Part shown: positions 20,899-31,100 of the stretch, piece after piece | Numbering within the stretch: position 1 is the stretch's first letter | Layout of the letters: each line of letters opens with the position of its first letter | Assembly (NCBI GenBank): GCA_022495995.1 | Contig: JAFEMH010001477.1 | Coordinates: forward strand, 62,001 to 126,000 | Reading direction: 5' to 3' | DNA from: Adenophora triphylla var. japonica | Taxonomy: Eukaryota; Streptophyta; Magnoliopsida; Asterales; Campanulaceae | DNA length: 64,000 nucleotides | The notes under the pieces: generated by a model | The model's input: only the letters and a program-made list of their open reading frames with translations | Databases searched by the model: none | What the model was told of the DNA's origin: nothing | Program-made: the position numbers and the translations under genes

Positions 20899-21103
20899 TT
20901 GTCTGCGGGCAGAGTTTCGGCATGCGTTGGGATCGCAGGGATCACTCGGGCAGAGGTTCGGCGTGCGTTGGGATCGCAAGGATCACTCGAGCAGAGGTTC
21001 GGCGTGCATTGGGATCGCAGGGATCACTCGAGCAGAGGTTCGGCGTGCATTGGGATCGCAGGGATCGTTCGGGCAGAGTTTCGGCGTGCGTTCGAGTTGC
21101 CGG
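20899..21103 (-). repeat. 41-bp tandem array inside GyE 3' LTR
   Basis: Units of 41 bp containing TTGGGATCGCAGGGATCACT begin at 20940, 20981, 21022 and 21063. The 5' LTR has one unit fewer (36210, 36251, 36292). The array lies downstream of the TATA box, in the R/U5 part, and accounts for a copy-number difference between the two LTRs of one element. Confidence 0.85.
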
Positions 21104-21379
21104 TTTGACTCGAAAAGAGCCAGGACACCTCGGGAAAGACCAGGCAAGGCCTCGGAGTACCACGAGGGGCCTCAGAGTACCTCGAGAGTGCCTCGAGGCA
21201 GCGCGGGAGCATCGCAGGAGTGCTCGGAGAGGCTTCGGAGCACCGCGAGGGGGCTTGGAAGGTCTCAAAATGATCCGAAAGGGGCCAGGAGTGCCTCGAG
21301 AGGACTTAGAGGGATGCCAGAAGGCTGGGGGGAGAAGAGAGAAGAGGGAGATGTGTGAAATGAGGGAGGGGGAGCCCTC

Positions 21380-21387
21380 TATTTATA
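21380..21387 (-). promoter_or_regulatory. TATA box of GyE 3' LTR
   Basis: TATAAATA on the minus strand, followed by a pyrimidine-rich stretch (CTCCCCCTCCC). The same word is at 36598-36605 in the 5' LTR. Confidence 0.75.
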
Positions 21388-21404
21388 GCCATGGTAAAAC
21401 TGCA

Positions 21405-21659
21405 AGAAGGTCCGTACGGACCTTCTAGGTAATCCAGAATTTTAGTTTTCCTCGATTTGAGGGAATAAGTTGACTTTAAGAGGATTCTGAAATGATGGTG
21501 TCTGGTAGCAAAAAGGTCCATACGGACCAATCTTGCATGCAATAAGGTCCGTACGGACCTACCATGCATTTCAGTAATGATGCACTCTGGGATTTGAGGG
21601 AATAAGTTGGACTTTAAGGGGATTCAGTAATCATTGAAGCAAAGAGGTCCGTACGGACC
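21405..21659. promoter_or_regulatory. Four GGTCCGTACGGACC palindromes in U3 of GyE 3' LTR
   Basis: Copies lie at 21405-21426 (the core extended by AGAA/TTCT to a 22-bp perfect palindrome), 21515-21528 (one change, CAT for CGT), 21546-21559 and 21646-21659. All are upstream of the TATA box on the minus strand, the nearest 18 bp away. Two further copies lie upstream of the second antisense gene of GyE. Confidence 0.8.
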
Positions 21660-21854
21660 ACATATGCTTTTCCAATTTCTAAAAAATTCCTAAAAAGTCC
21701 TTTTGTCCCTTTTTGGCCCAGAAAGGTCCCTCCCTTGGTTTGGTTGGGGGGTTTTGAGTGTTTTTGAGTGTCACGGGTCTTCGAGACAGCGTTTGTGAGT
21801 CTGCGGTGTTTCCCGTGTGTTCGGAAGAGGGTGATCCAGATTGGGGTACTTACA

Positions 21855-21866
21855 GAAGCCCCTCGA
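21855..21866 (-). promoter_or_regulatory. Polypurine tract of GyE
   Basis: On the minus strand TCGAGGGGCTTC directly precedes the 3' LTR. Confidence 0.75.
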
Positions 21867-22024
21867 CGACGTCACTTACGGAGGAAGTGGGGTCGTCGAT
21901 AAGATAAGGGTCCTGATCTGGATCGCATGCTGGGAGAGGAAGTGACCGTGTAGGTCGATGCGCGAGGACATGGAGGTGTCCTATTGTGTGACCGTATAGG
22001 TCAGTTGGCTGGACCCTGTGATAG

Positions 22025-22068
22025 GATTCCTACGTATCCCTAGCGGGAATCAAGCCTGATCGTAGTTC
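22025..22068 (-). other. Conserved CTACG/CGTAG hairpin, copy 1 (GyE)
   Basis: On the minus strand GAACTACGATCAGGCTTGAT, CCCGC, then GGGATACGTAGGAATCC. CTACG pairs with CGTAG, and GATTCCC with GGGAT. A second copy is at 22975-23018. Confidence 0.75.
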
Positions 22069-22149
22069 GTGTGTGGGGTGAGTGTTGTTGTGTACGGGGA
22101 CGTGAGATGTCCTCTGACTGAAACTCTGTGTGTGGATGTGGTGGCATCC

Positions 22150-22785
22150 TGTGGGTGACCGCATAGGTCGGTGGTAAGGACGTGGAGGCGTCCTGGGTGA
22201 CCGCATAGGTCGATGGTAAGGACGTGGAGGCATCCTGGGTGACCGCATAGGTCGGTGGTAAGGACGTGGAGGCATCCAGGGTGACCGTATAGGTCGATGG
22301 TAAGGAAGTGGAGGCGTCCTGGGTGACCGCATTGGTCGATTGTATGGACGTGGAGGCATCCTAGGTGACCGTATAGGTCGATGGTAAGGACGTGGAGGCG
22401 TCCAGGGTGACCGTATAGGTCGATGGTAAGGACGTGGAGGCGTCCTGGGTGACCGCATAGGTCGATGGTAAGGACGTGGAGGCATCCAGGGTGACCGTAT
22501 AGGTCGATGGTAAGGACGTGGAGGCATCCTGGGTGATCGCATAGGTCGATGGTAAGGACGTGGAGGTGTCCAGGGTGACCACATAGGTCAGTGGTAAGGA
22601 CGTGGTGGCATCCTGGATGACCGTATAGGTCGATGGTAAGGACGTGGAAGCGTCCTGGGTGACCGTATAGGTTGATGGTAAGGACGTGGAGGCATCCAGG
22701 GTGACCGCATAGGTCGATGGTAAGGACGTGGAGGCGTCCAGGGTGACCGTATAGGTCGGTGGTAAGGACGTGGTGGCATCCTGGG
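22150..22785 (-). repeat. 42-bp minisatellite in GyE 3' UTR
   Basis: About fifteen copies of a 42-bp unit (plus-strand words GGTGACCGCATAGGTCGATG and GTAAGGACGTGGAGGCGTCC). The unit length is a multiple of three, so several minus-strand frames stay open through it and give Pro/Arg/Ser-rich nonsense peptides. A further partial copy is at 22887-22950. Confidence 0.93.
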
Positions 22786-22974
22786 TGTGCAATCTTACTA
22801 GAAGATGGGTAATCTTACGAGAAGATGGTTTGTGGTGTAGGAGGATGTGTCCCGTCCTAATATGATGCGAGGGCATGGTGGTGCCCTAAGGATGTGGTGA
22901 CCGCCGAGGTCGATTGTAAGGACGTGGAGGCATCCTGGGTGACCGCATAGGTCGATGGCTGGAGCCTATGACAG

Positions 22975-23018
22975 GATTCCTACGTATCCCTAGCGGGAAT
23001 CAAGCCTGGTCGTAGTTC
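22975..23018 (-). other. Conserved CTACG/CGTAG hairpin, copy 2 (GyE)
   Basis: Nearly the same as copy 1, and preceded in both cases by a GGCTGGA-CC(C)T word. The 3' UTR segment with hairpin and minisatellite has therefore been duplicated. Confidence 0.75.
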
Positions 23019-23235
23019 AGAGGTCGTGAAATTGTGAGTGTATGCGGGCGTGATGGTGCCCTGAAGCGTCGTGTGACCGCTGAGGTCGACTGTGAGGACG
23101 TGGTGGCGTCCTGAGATGGAAATTTTACGATTTTCTGAATCGGGTGGTTTAAAGCCTTTCGGGCTGGAGATAATGATTTGGGAGGTTTATACGGTCTTTC
23201 GGACCGAGTGGTTTAGAGCCTTCCAGGCTGGAGGT

Positions 23236-23443
23236 ATGTCATGTATGAGGACTTGATTCATCTTCTGACTGCGGTCGTGTCATGTATGAGGACTTGATTC
23301 GTCTTCTGACTGCGGTTGTGTCATATATGAGGACTTGATTTGTCTTCTGACTGCGGTTGTGTCATGTATGAGGACTTGATTCGTCTTCCGATCATGGCCA
23401 GGCCGCGTATGAGGACTTGATTCGTCTTCTGACTGCGGTTGTG
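23236..23443 (-). repeat. 41-bp minisatellite in GyE 3' UTR
   Basis: Five copies of a 41-bp unit (GTATGAGGACTTGATTCGTC, then TTCTGACTGCGGTT). The fourth copy has a diverged end. Confidence 0.9.
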
Positions 23444-23509
23444 GAGGCGTGGCTGCCTTGTACTTCGATTGTGAGAGGCGTGGATGCCTCATGTTTTGTC
23501 CGCTGGGGA

Positions 23510-23925
23510 AAAGGTTGGACTTACGATGACTGTCGGTATTCATCTGCTGGGGATATGTGGCCTTGTAGGGGCTTTTTCCGCTGAGAAGGTGACTTCGGGC
23601 TTACTTTGATGGCCGGTGGTTGATTCACCGTTTGGCGTTTTGGAGGCATTTTGTGCCTTGAGGTTTGTGCTTGGAGGTGCTGGCTCCTTTTGTGCTTGCT
23701 TTACCGTTTAGTGGGCGAGGTCCAGGCTTACGATGACGGCCGGTGTCTGCATTGCCGATTAGTGGGCGAAATCCGGACTTACGATGACGGCCGGGGTTGA
23801 GTTGCCGTTTAGTGGGCGAAATCCGGGCTTACGATTACAGCTGGTGGTTGATTCACCGTTTGGCATTTTTGGAGGCATTTTGTGCCTTGAGATTTGTGCT
23901 TGGAGGTGCTGGCTCCTTTTGCTCT
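23510..23925 (-). repeat. Complex repeats in GyE 3' UTR
   Basis: Repeated words CTTACGATGACGGCCGG and AGTGGGCGAAATCCGG occur at about 50-bp steps. Two longer copies contain GTTGATTCACCGTTTGGC and GCTTGGAGGTGCTGGCTCC, near 23608-23695 and 23846-23925. GyH has similar CTTACGATGATGGCCG words in the same part of its 3' UTR (53876-54350). Confidence 0.75.
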
Positions 23926-24148
23926 GCTGGAGAGTCTGATTGATTTGGAGAGGGTTGGCGAGATAGCTTGAGGCGAGGCGGGCCTGGCCGAGCTTTATTT
24001 TTCTTTGGACCGGTTTAGCCGAGGCGTGGCTAATTCTTTGGGCTGCTTTAATTTTGCTTTGGAGGTATGAGTTTATTTCTGTTTTTGATTAGCAACCTGT
24101 CATTTCTCCGTTTTCCTTTGCACTGAGCCTTTTATGCTTTTGTCGCAG

Positions 24149-25350
24149 GTGTGGTTCTATGAGATCTTCCGGTGCTTCCCGTGGGATCGAGATGCTGAGG
24201 CCATAGCGGCCTATCCTGCTATGTTGGGCTGGGCCCGTCCGGCGAGGAGGAGGAGGACCAGTAGGGGGAAGCTCACCATCGCCTATGGGGATGTGCAGGA
24301 GCACCTGGGGAGAGATAGCTCTGTATCCCTGGGATGACGAGTTTGAGGGTGGTTCCGTGGTGACGGCGTTGAGGAAGATGCTGCGGGGCTTGACCTGCGA
24401 TGTCATGTATTTGGGAGAGAGGGTCTTCTGGCAGCATGGCCCGGGTATGCTCCTCCTGGCTCCGAGGGACCCGCCTTTTGGGATGATGGATTCCCGTGAC
24501 ATGGACGTGCTGGAGTTTGAGAGATATCTGGGCGGCATGAGTGCCGATGAGTTTGTTTTGTATGGAGAGAAGTATGGGGCCTTCGTTAGGAGGAAGCTAA
24601 GGACGCCACAGGTGTTGGCGAGGGAGAGGCAGGATGGCCCGCCAGGTCCCCCAGAGGTTTCGGTGCCTGGGCCGGATTTCACATATATACGGGGTGACTC
24701 ATCGAGGCGTAGGGTGTCGGTACCCGTGCACAGGCGCTCTGCCTTGCATCGGGTTGGCCGGATGCGCCGGTGAGTGTATTTAATCATTTCCATCTTGGTA
24801 TGTTTTCTGTATTTTTCTCTTTTGTTGAGTATGCCTGTATCTCTTTAGCTGAGCGTTTCTTCGGCTGTTTGCTTGTGCAGGTCCCGGAGAGAGCCTTCGA
24901 CACGCTGATCCGCCGTTATGTGGCGATGTGGTCCTTCGCGAAGAAGATGGCGGGGAAGATGTCTTGGCGGTCTTCGTGGCGTGTGCCGACGTACGAGCCA
25001 ATGCCTTTGAGGCATTCTGTGGACGTTCCTCCGCCGAGGGTTGAGCCAGAGCCGCAGCAGGAGGGACCCTCTAGGGGGCGGCATAGCATGGATGCCGGGA
25101 CGTCTTCGGGAGTCCAGAGGCCGCCGGTCTTTCACCAGTTCTGGCCTTCGCAGGAGGCACCGAGAGAGAGTGCGTCAGAGCCTGCCTTCTTCGATCCTTT
25201 TGTCGGGTTTGACCCTTCCGAGTATCTTGAGTACCTACCCCAGGAGGGGTTCAGTATTCTGATGATGAGGGTGTGGCTGCCGAGTTTGCCGGGGTGCCCG
25301 ACTTCTCGCATGAGGATGTTGGTGATGATGATGAGGAGTCAGATTAGGGC
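24149..25350 (+). pseudogene. GyE first antisense gene: truncated plant mobile domain protein
   Basis: Plus strand, antisense to the element. A splice acceptor (TTTTGTCGCAG) ends at 24148, and the exon begins VWFYEIFRCFPWDRDAEAIA, as does the GyH exon at 56448 (VWFLEVFHPQRW). A frameshift lies near 24310. The frame resumes as ALYPWDDEFEGGSVVTALRK and reaches the next donor. An intron at 24770-24880 (GTGAGT...TGTGCAG) is followed by VPERAFDTLIRRYVAMWSFA and a Pro-rich tail. The large upstream exon present in GyH is missing; only its last codons seem to remain before a GTATGAG donor near 24064. Plant mobile domain proteins are transposon-derived; their role in Tat elements is unknown. Confidence 0.7.
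24770..24880 (+). other. Intron in GyE first antisense gene
   Basis: GTGAGTGTATTTAA at the 5' end, a T-rich body and GCTTGTGCAG at the 3' end; 111 bp. The flanking frames are coding-like. Confidence 0.6.
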
Positions 25351-25673
25351 TCATTTGCTTTCCCTCTTTCCATATCCTCTTTTTTTGTTTAGCAACAGAC
25401 ATTATATGTACCTGTAATAAAACATTCGCATTTGCACTGCAAAGTATTTTATTTTAAGATGTAATGTCGTATTTCGTGATTCCCGGGAGTTATCCTAGGA
25501 ATTGTTACTATTTTATTATTTGTGCATGCCACGTGAGCTAGGAGTGCGTCTGTCGGTAGTGTATGCTTGCCGGAAACGGCTTTGGCCAGGGTTTGGGCAG
25601 TTTGGAGCAAGGTCCTGCGGGGAACAGTGGTTGTTGTACTGTTTGCTGGGAAAATGGGCCCATGATGCAACAA
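25351..25673. other. Spacer between the two GyE antisense genes
   Basis: Low-coding DNA with AT-rich 25360-25510. AATAAAACATTC near 25416 could serve as a poly(A) signal for the first antisense gene. No other motif is seen. Confidence 0.4.
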
Positions 25674-25718
25674 GGTCCGTACGGACCAACTTGGGGTGCA
25701 AAGAGGTCCGTACGGATC
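25674..25718. promoter_or_regulatory. Palindrome pair upstream of GyE second antisense gene
   Basis: GGTCCGTACGGACC (25674-25687) and GGTCCGTACGGATC (25705-25718), 31 bp apart. The pair lies 118-163 bp upstream of the ATG at 25837 and is the same word as the U3 palindromes of the GyE LTRs. GGATAAATG (25737-25745) could act as a TATA-like element downstream of them. Confidence 0.75.
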
Positions 25719-25836
25719 ACCTTTGCTTTTGGGAAGGGATAAATGCTTTCCGGATGTCTGGACTTTCCCCACTCCCCATTTGCAGCCATTTTCGAGCTTT
25801 CTTCCCCATTTTCTCTAGGAACCTCCATTTTTGCCA

Positions 25837-27358
25837 TGGATTCTTCGTACGTTCCACGAATTTTGCCAAGGCTTTCGCTGGAGAAGCAAGCATACTTCCT
25901 TGAGCGGCTGAAAATGTGGATGCGACACCGTATAAGTCATCAAAGACGGGCTTTCGAGGTAAGGTTTCGACTTTGCTCGGTTTGGTCCCTTAAGGAGTTG
26001 GTTCCTGATTGGGAATTGTTGTGGGCTGCCGCGAAGTTATGGGATGTTAGGAGGCATGTGTATTGCTTCTCCTACAATGAAATGGTGCCCACCTTTGAGG
26101 ATTTTCGGGCTTTGATTGGAGGACCGGAGGTGGAGGCCATCTCGCTTCCTTTGATTGGCGGTGCTGCCGTGAACGTGAAGCTTGCATGCTTTCTTCGGAC
26201 TTCGTTGGGAGAAGTGCAGGGCATGATCCTTGATTCAGGTCATATTGGCATTTCTGCGCTGCCAGAGCGGTTTATGATTGATGATGAGAGTGATGTCTCT
26301 TGGGATGCGTTTGCCTTGTGCGTGATAGCGACGCTTTTCATGGTCAGCTCCCTTGGGGTTTGCGATGGCGCTTTGCTAGATGTGGTTGGGCATTGCAGAG
26401 CTGGAGAGGATATTGTCCCGTTGGTGCTGGGGGAGACTCTTCATGGTATTGATCGTCTGGCGACTGGGGATCGGTTCATGAGAGGGGGAAGCCCCGCTTT
26501 GCTCACCTTGTGGCTGAGGGAGAGACTTTAGGCCATGCCCGAGGCTCCGACGTCGTTTAGCCGTGGTCATTTGCTCGGCGACCTCATGTGTTGGATATGG
26601 ATCAATCCGCCTAGGAGAGATGGATGGCACGGCTTGGTACGCATCAGATCCGTTGGTGGGTTCCGCACTGGGGGATTGAGACTAGGAGGGCCTTTCAGGA
26701 AGGATCCTATGTTGTCAGAGTTCCAGGTTTGTCTTGGTCCTCCTTCTATATTCCGTCGCTTGTTTCCCGGCAGTTTGGGATGAAGCAGGAGCCTCTGTTG
26801 GGCTGGGATGACCTTGCTACTGCGGAGGTAACTCCTCTTTGTATGGCAGCTCCAGGTGTTCTTTTGTATTTTCTGAGGGTATGGAAGTATTCCGCTTTCC
26901 CTCCCGTGGTGCTCCTTAGACTTCGGGAGAGTGTCATATTGACTACCCAGTACTTGGCCTGGTATGAGCAGCGTGTTGGGCAGTCCCAAGTGGCTTTGGG
27001 GAGCGGGCGTGGAGCGATTCTGGGGCCCGATTGCCGTAGTAGCTATTGCCTTAGGAGTGCCGAAGCCTGGTCTGACCCTCAGGATGTTACGGGAGACACT
27101 TTGTTTGACTACGAGACTAGAGTTGACCGACTGACGGAGAGAGGTCCCCTTTTGCAGACTCGCAGGGAGGAGATCCGAGCTGAAGCACGGGCGAATGAAG
27201 CCCTGAGAGCTGCTGGATTGTTTGACTCGACGGGGAGGACCCCTAATCTCGGACTGAGAGACGCAGAGATGGCTCGCGTGGAGCGAAAAAAGACTCGCCG
27301 GGGACGAGGGAAGAAAGGGAAGAATGGCGAGGGGACAAGCGCAGATGGCGCGGAATGA
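25837..27358 (+). pseudogene. GyE second antisense gene (DUF7745-like)
   Basis: The start is at MDSSYVPRILPRLSLEKQ. Landmarks are LKELVPDWELLWAAAKLWD, YNEMVPTFEDFRALIGG, DIVPLVLGETLHGIDRLATG and GSPALLTLWLRERL. A TAG stop at 26529-26531 and a frameshift near 26625 follow. The frame then continues as GSYVVRVPGLSWSSFYIPSL, TTQYLAWYEQR and a basic tail (KKTRRGRGKKGK), ending at 27358. The GyD antisense gene is a homologue along its whole length. I assign it to the plant DUF7745/plant-mobile-domain-like group from memory of the W..PTFEDF pattern. It is not an element structural gene, and its function is unknown. Upstream it shares a palindrome with the LTR. Confidence 0.75.
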
Positions 27359-28030
27359 CCTTCTAGGTATCCATTCATTGCATTGTAAACACATTATTTG
27401 ATAAATGTATTAAGCTGTCTTTTAGCATGTTGTGAACTTGAGAGTAGACCGTGCTTGAACTCATCAAGAAATGTTGTAATCGTTAGTGATTTGTTATTTA
27501 CTTTTAAAGTTTTGTCGAGACGCAAGATCTCTTGTTCGCTTTTTGTTTCTTTTTTGAACCTTGGCGGCGTCACTCTTTGGACTTTTCTGTTGTATTTGCG
27601 GACTGAAGCAGCCTGGGCCTTGACGGCAATCCCTTTTGCTTGGGCTTTGTGTTTGGCTGAGAGGTTGGATGATCCCCTGACAAGTCGTTTTGACGGTCTT
27701 TTCTGTAGATTCCTTGCCTCTTGTTTGTTGGCATCGGGCTCTTGACCTCATTTTCGCAGCTTCTGCTTGAGCTTCTTTTTTTTTTTTTTTGAGAGCCCTT
27801 GCTCGAGCTCTTTTTTTTTTGAAGCGCGTGAGGGCGAAGACAAGCCCTTGGCTTGGAAGCAAACATGGGTCAGTCGCTTGACGCTGAGTGACCTTCGGAT
27901 GTCCTTTGATGTTGCCACTGTCGTTTGACTTGGTCAAGGTGGTGGTGGGGGCATGCTCTCGGAAAGTGTGTAGTTTGATGGAGGTCTTGGTTGACATTCA
28001 AACTTTTGACTTTTTTGTGTGTTTTTAGAT
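27359..28030. other. Spacer between GyE antisense gene and pol end
   Basis: No convincing gene. It contains a 15-T run (27778-27792) and a 10-T run (27811-27820), which are oligo(A) on the element strand. Confidence 0.5.
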
Positions 28031-28092
28031 CGGACCAATTAAGGTTGCCTACGTTCCCCCGGACTAGAGGGCTCAGGTCTGCGTAGTTCGAC
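28031..28092 (-). other. Post-pol CTACG-type conserved motif (GyE)
   Basis: On the minus strand GAACTACGCAGACCTGAGCC, then GGGGGAACGTAGGCAACC, about 40 bp after the pol stop. It is the same motif as in GyD, GyG and GyI. Confidence 0.7.
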
Positions 28093-28130
28093 ACTACATG
28101 GAGTGCCAAGAGATGCACATTTGTTCTTCT

Positions 28131-31100
28131 TTAGGCGAAGTATCTGCGAAGTTTGCTTCCGTTGACTGGATTCATGAAGGGATTGCCGTTTAGGTTTGTC
28201 AGCTTCATGGCACCTCCCGAGAAGATCTTTTGAACCACGAAAGGGCCGATCCATGTTGGTTCCCATTTTCTTAGTGGGTTGGTTCGAGTGGGAGGCTTTT
28301 CTTTGAGTACCAGGTCGCCTTCCTTGATGTCTCGGGACTTGAATTTCTTGTCGAAAGCTCTGGCCATCCTGCTTTGGTAGGCTCGGACGTGTTCCATGGC
28401 CTTTAGTCGTCGCTCGTCTAGCAGAGCCAATTCGTCGTGTCGGCTTCGGAGCCATTCGACTTCGTTGATTTCATTTTCCAGCAGCACTCGGAGTGAGGGA
28501 ATTTCCAGTTTAATGGGCAAGACTGCTTCCATCCCGTATGTCAGGGCGAATGGGGTTTCTTCCGTGGCTGTTCTGACTGATGTTCGGTAGCCCCAAAGTG
28601 CAAGGTGCAGCTTCTCGGGCCAATCTCGTCCTCGGGTGGTCATTTTTCGAATGATCCGTTCGAGGGTCTTGTTTGCTGCTTCTACGGCGCCGTTTGTTTG
28701 TGGCCGGTAGGGGGAAGACTTGTGGCGTGTGATCTTGAATTCGGCCAGCAGTCTGTTGCATTCTCCCTCAAAGTGGGAGCCGTTGTCTGATATGACTTCG
28801 TTCGGGATGCCGTATCTGCAGATGATGTTTTCCCTGAGGAAATGAGCCACTTTCTTGGAGGTGAGTACCTTGTAAGACTTGGCTTCGACCCATTTGGTGA
28901 AGTAGTCGATGGCTACCAAGATGAACTCGTGGCCGTTGCTGCCTGGCGGAGCGAATTTCCCAATGACGTCAATTCCCCAAGTGGCGAAGGGCCAGGGCGT
29001 AGTCATGCAGTAGAGATCGTGAGGAGGCAGATGATTGAGGTTGGAGAACCGTTGGCACTTGTCGCAGCTTCGGTCAAAATGAATGCAGTCTGCCTCCATG
29101 GAGATCCAGTAGTTGCCCATCCGGAGAATGATTTGCATTAGGGCCCTGGAGTTCATGTGGGGACCGCAAGCCCCATTGTGGACTTTGTTCATGAGCTCGC
29201 TTGCTTCTTCCTGGCTGATGCAGCGTAGGAGTGGTCCTTGGTAGCGTTTCTTGTACAGCATGTCCCCGAGGATGACAAAGTGAGAGGCGAGGTGTTTTAG
29301 GGCCATGATGCTCTTGGCTTTGACTCCTTCCCTGCGTTGACCTTCCTCGTTCATGAAGGCAGTTTCCCCGTTTTTGAGGTATTGGAAGATATGATTATAC
29401 CATGGCTCATTGATGGGCTTGGGCTCTGGTTCGATCTCGCAGCAGTAGGCTGGAATTTCCTTTCGTCCGACTTTGAAGGGCTTGATTGCTTTTCCCTGGG
29501 GGATTTCCACGAGCGAAGCCAAGGTGGCTAAGGCGTCTGCAAACCGATTTCTATCTCTCGGCAAGTAGTGGAAGGTGACCTCTTCGAATTGTGTGATGAG
29601 GTCTTCCATGCAGGCGTGGTATTTTTGCAAGCTTGGGCCTATAATATTCCACTTGTTGGAAACTTGGTTGATGATCAGGGCTGAGTCCCCATAGACCTCG
29701 AGTTTCTGGACGTTCCTTTCGAGTGCGGCCTGTAGTCCGGCGGCGCAGGCTTCGTATTCGGCGGCATTGTTGGTTACCTCGAAATTGAGCTTTATGGCGA
29801 TTGGGGTGTGCTCGTCCTTGGGATCGACCAAGAGCATACCGATGCCGTTTCCTTTTTTGTTGGCTGCTCCATCAAAGAATAGTTGCCATCTATTTTCGCC
29901 TTCGAGTGCGAAGATTCCTTCGTCTGGAAATTGTGGTTCGGGGCCTCGAGCCTCGTCGGTTGGGAAGTCAGCCAGCTGTTCGGCCATTGCCCGTCCATTG
30001 ATTGACTTTTGGTTTACGTACTTGATGTCAAATTCCGCTAGGAAGAAAGACCATTTGGCGAGCCTCATTGACAGAGATGGTTTTTCGAAGAGGTACTTGA
30101 CTGGGTCCATTTTGGAAACCAAGTGCACCGTGTGCGACTGCATGTAGTGCCATAATTTTCCGACGACCCATACTAGAGCTGCGCAGGTTTTCTTGAGGGC
30201 TGAGTAGTTGAGTTCGCTGCCTTGAAACTTCCGACTGACAAAGTAGATGGCGTTCTCGACTCGTAACTCTTTCTTTTCTTGACAGAGCATGGCTCCAACT
30301 GCGGTGTCGGTCACAGTTAGGTATAGCAATAATGGCTTCTCCTCGTGGGGAGGACAGAGAATTGGAGGACTCACAAGGTACGCCTTTATTTCTTCAAAGG
30401 CATCTTGGCATTCTGAGTTCCATTCGACGTCGGCGTTCTTCTTCATCAGTTTGAAGATTGGCTCGCACATGGAGGTCAATTGATTGACGAAGCGGCTGAT
30501 ATACTGCAGGCGACCCATGAAGCTTTTCACCTTTTTTTGAGTTTGCGGTGGTCTCATTTCGATGATAGCCTTGATCTTTTGAGGATCAACCTCGATGCCT
30601 CGCTCGGTGACCATGTATCCCAAGACTTTGCCTCGGCTGACCCCAAATATGCATTTGGCAGGGTTTAACCTCATCGAGTGTTTTCGGAGGCGATCGAAGA
30701 ACTTTCTCAGGTCTGTGAGGTGTTGTCCATCTGATCCCTTTGAGTGGACGATCATGTCATCGACGTACACTTCAATCTCTTTGTGGATCATGTCGTGGAA
30801 GAGGGCGGTTGCTGCCCGTTGGTAGGTAGCCACAGCGTTCTTTAGTCCGAACGGCATCACTGTGTAGCAGTAGGTTCCCCAGTGGGTTGTGAAGGCTGTT
30901 TTTTCTTGATCTTATTTGGCAATCTTGATTTGATTGTAGCCGGAAAACCCATCCACGAAGGACTTGACCTCGAAATTGGTTGTTGTGTCTACCAACATGT
31001 CGATGTTCGGTAGTGGAAAATCGTCCTTGTGACTTGCTTTGTTGAGATCTCGGAAGTCTACGCAGCAGCGCACTTTTCCGTTGGCCTTGGTGACCGTGAC

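Larger units (their letters stand above)
20335..21854 (-). repeat. 3' LTR of GyE
   Basis: On the minus strand it begins TGTAAGTACCCC and ends GGTAATTTCA. It is 1520 bp, against 1466 bp for the other LTR; most of the difference is one extra 41-bp unit in an internal tandem array. It contains four GGTCCGTACGGACC-type palindromes and a TATA box. The LTRs are otherwise nearly the same by eye. Confidence 0.95.

Noticed and set aside
20817..21428. Overlapping Arg-rich frames, repeated at 36087-36576
   Set aside because: They lie inside GyE LTRs over the 41-bp array; shadows of GC-rich repeats.
22030..22876. Long minus-strand open frames rich in Pro, Arg and Ser
   Set aside because: They run through the 42-bp minisatellite, whose length is a multiple of three, so frames stay open by chance.
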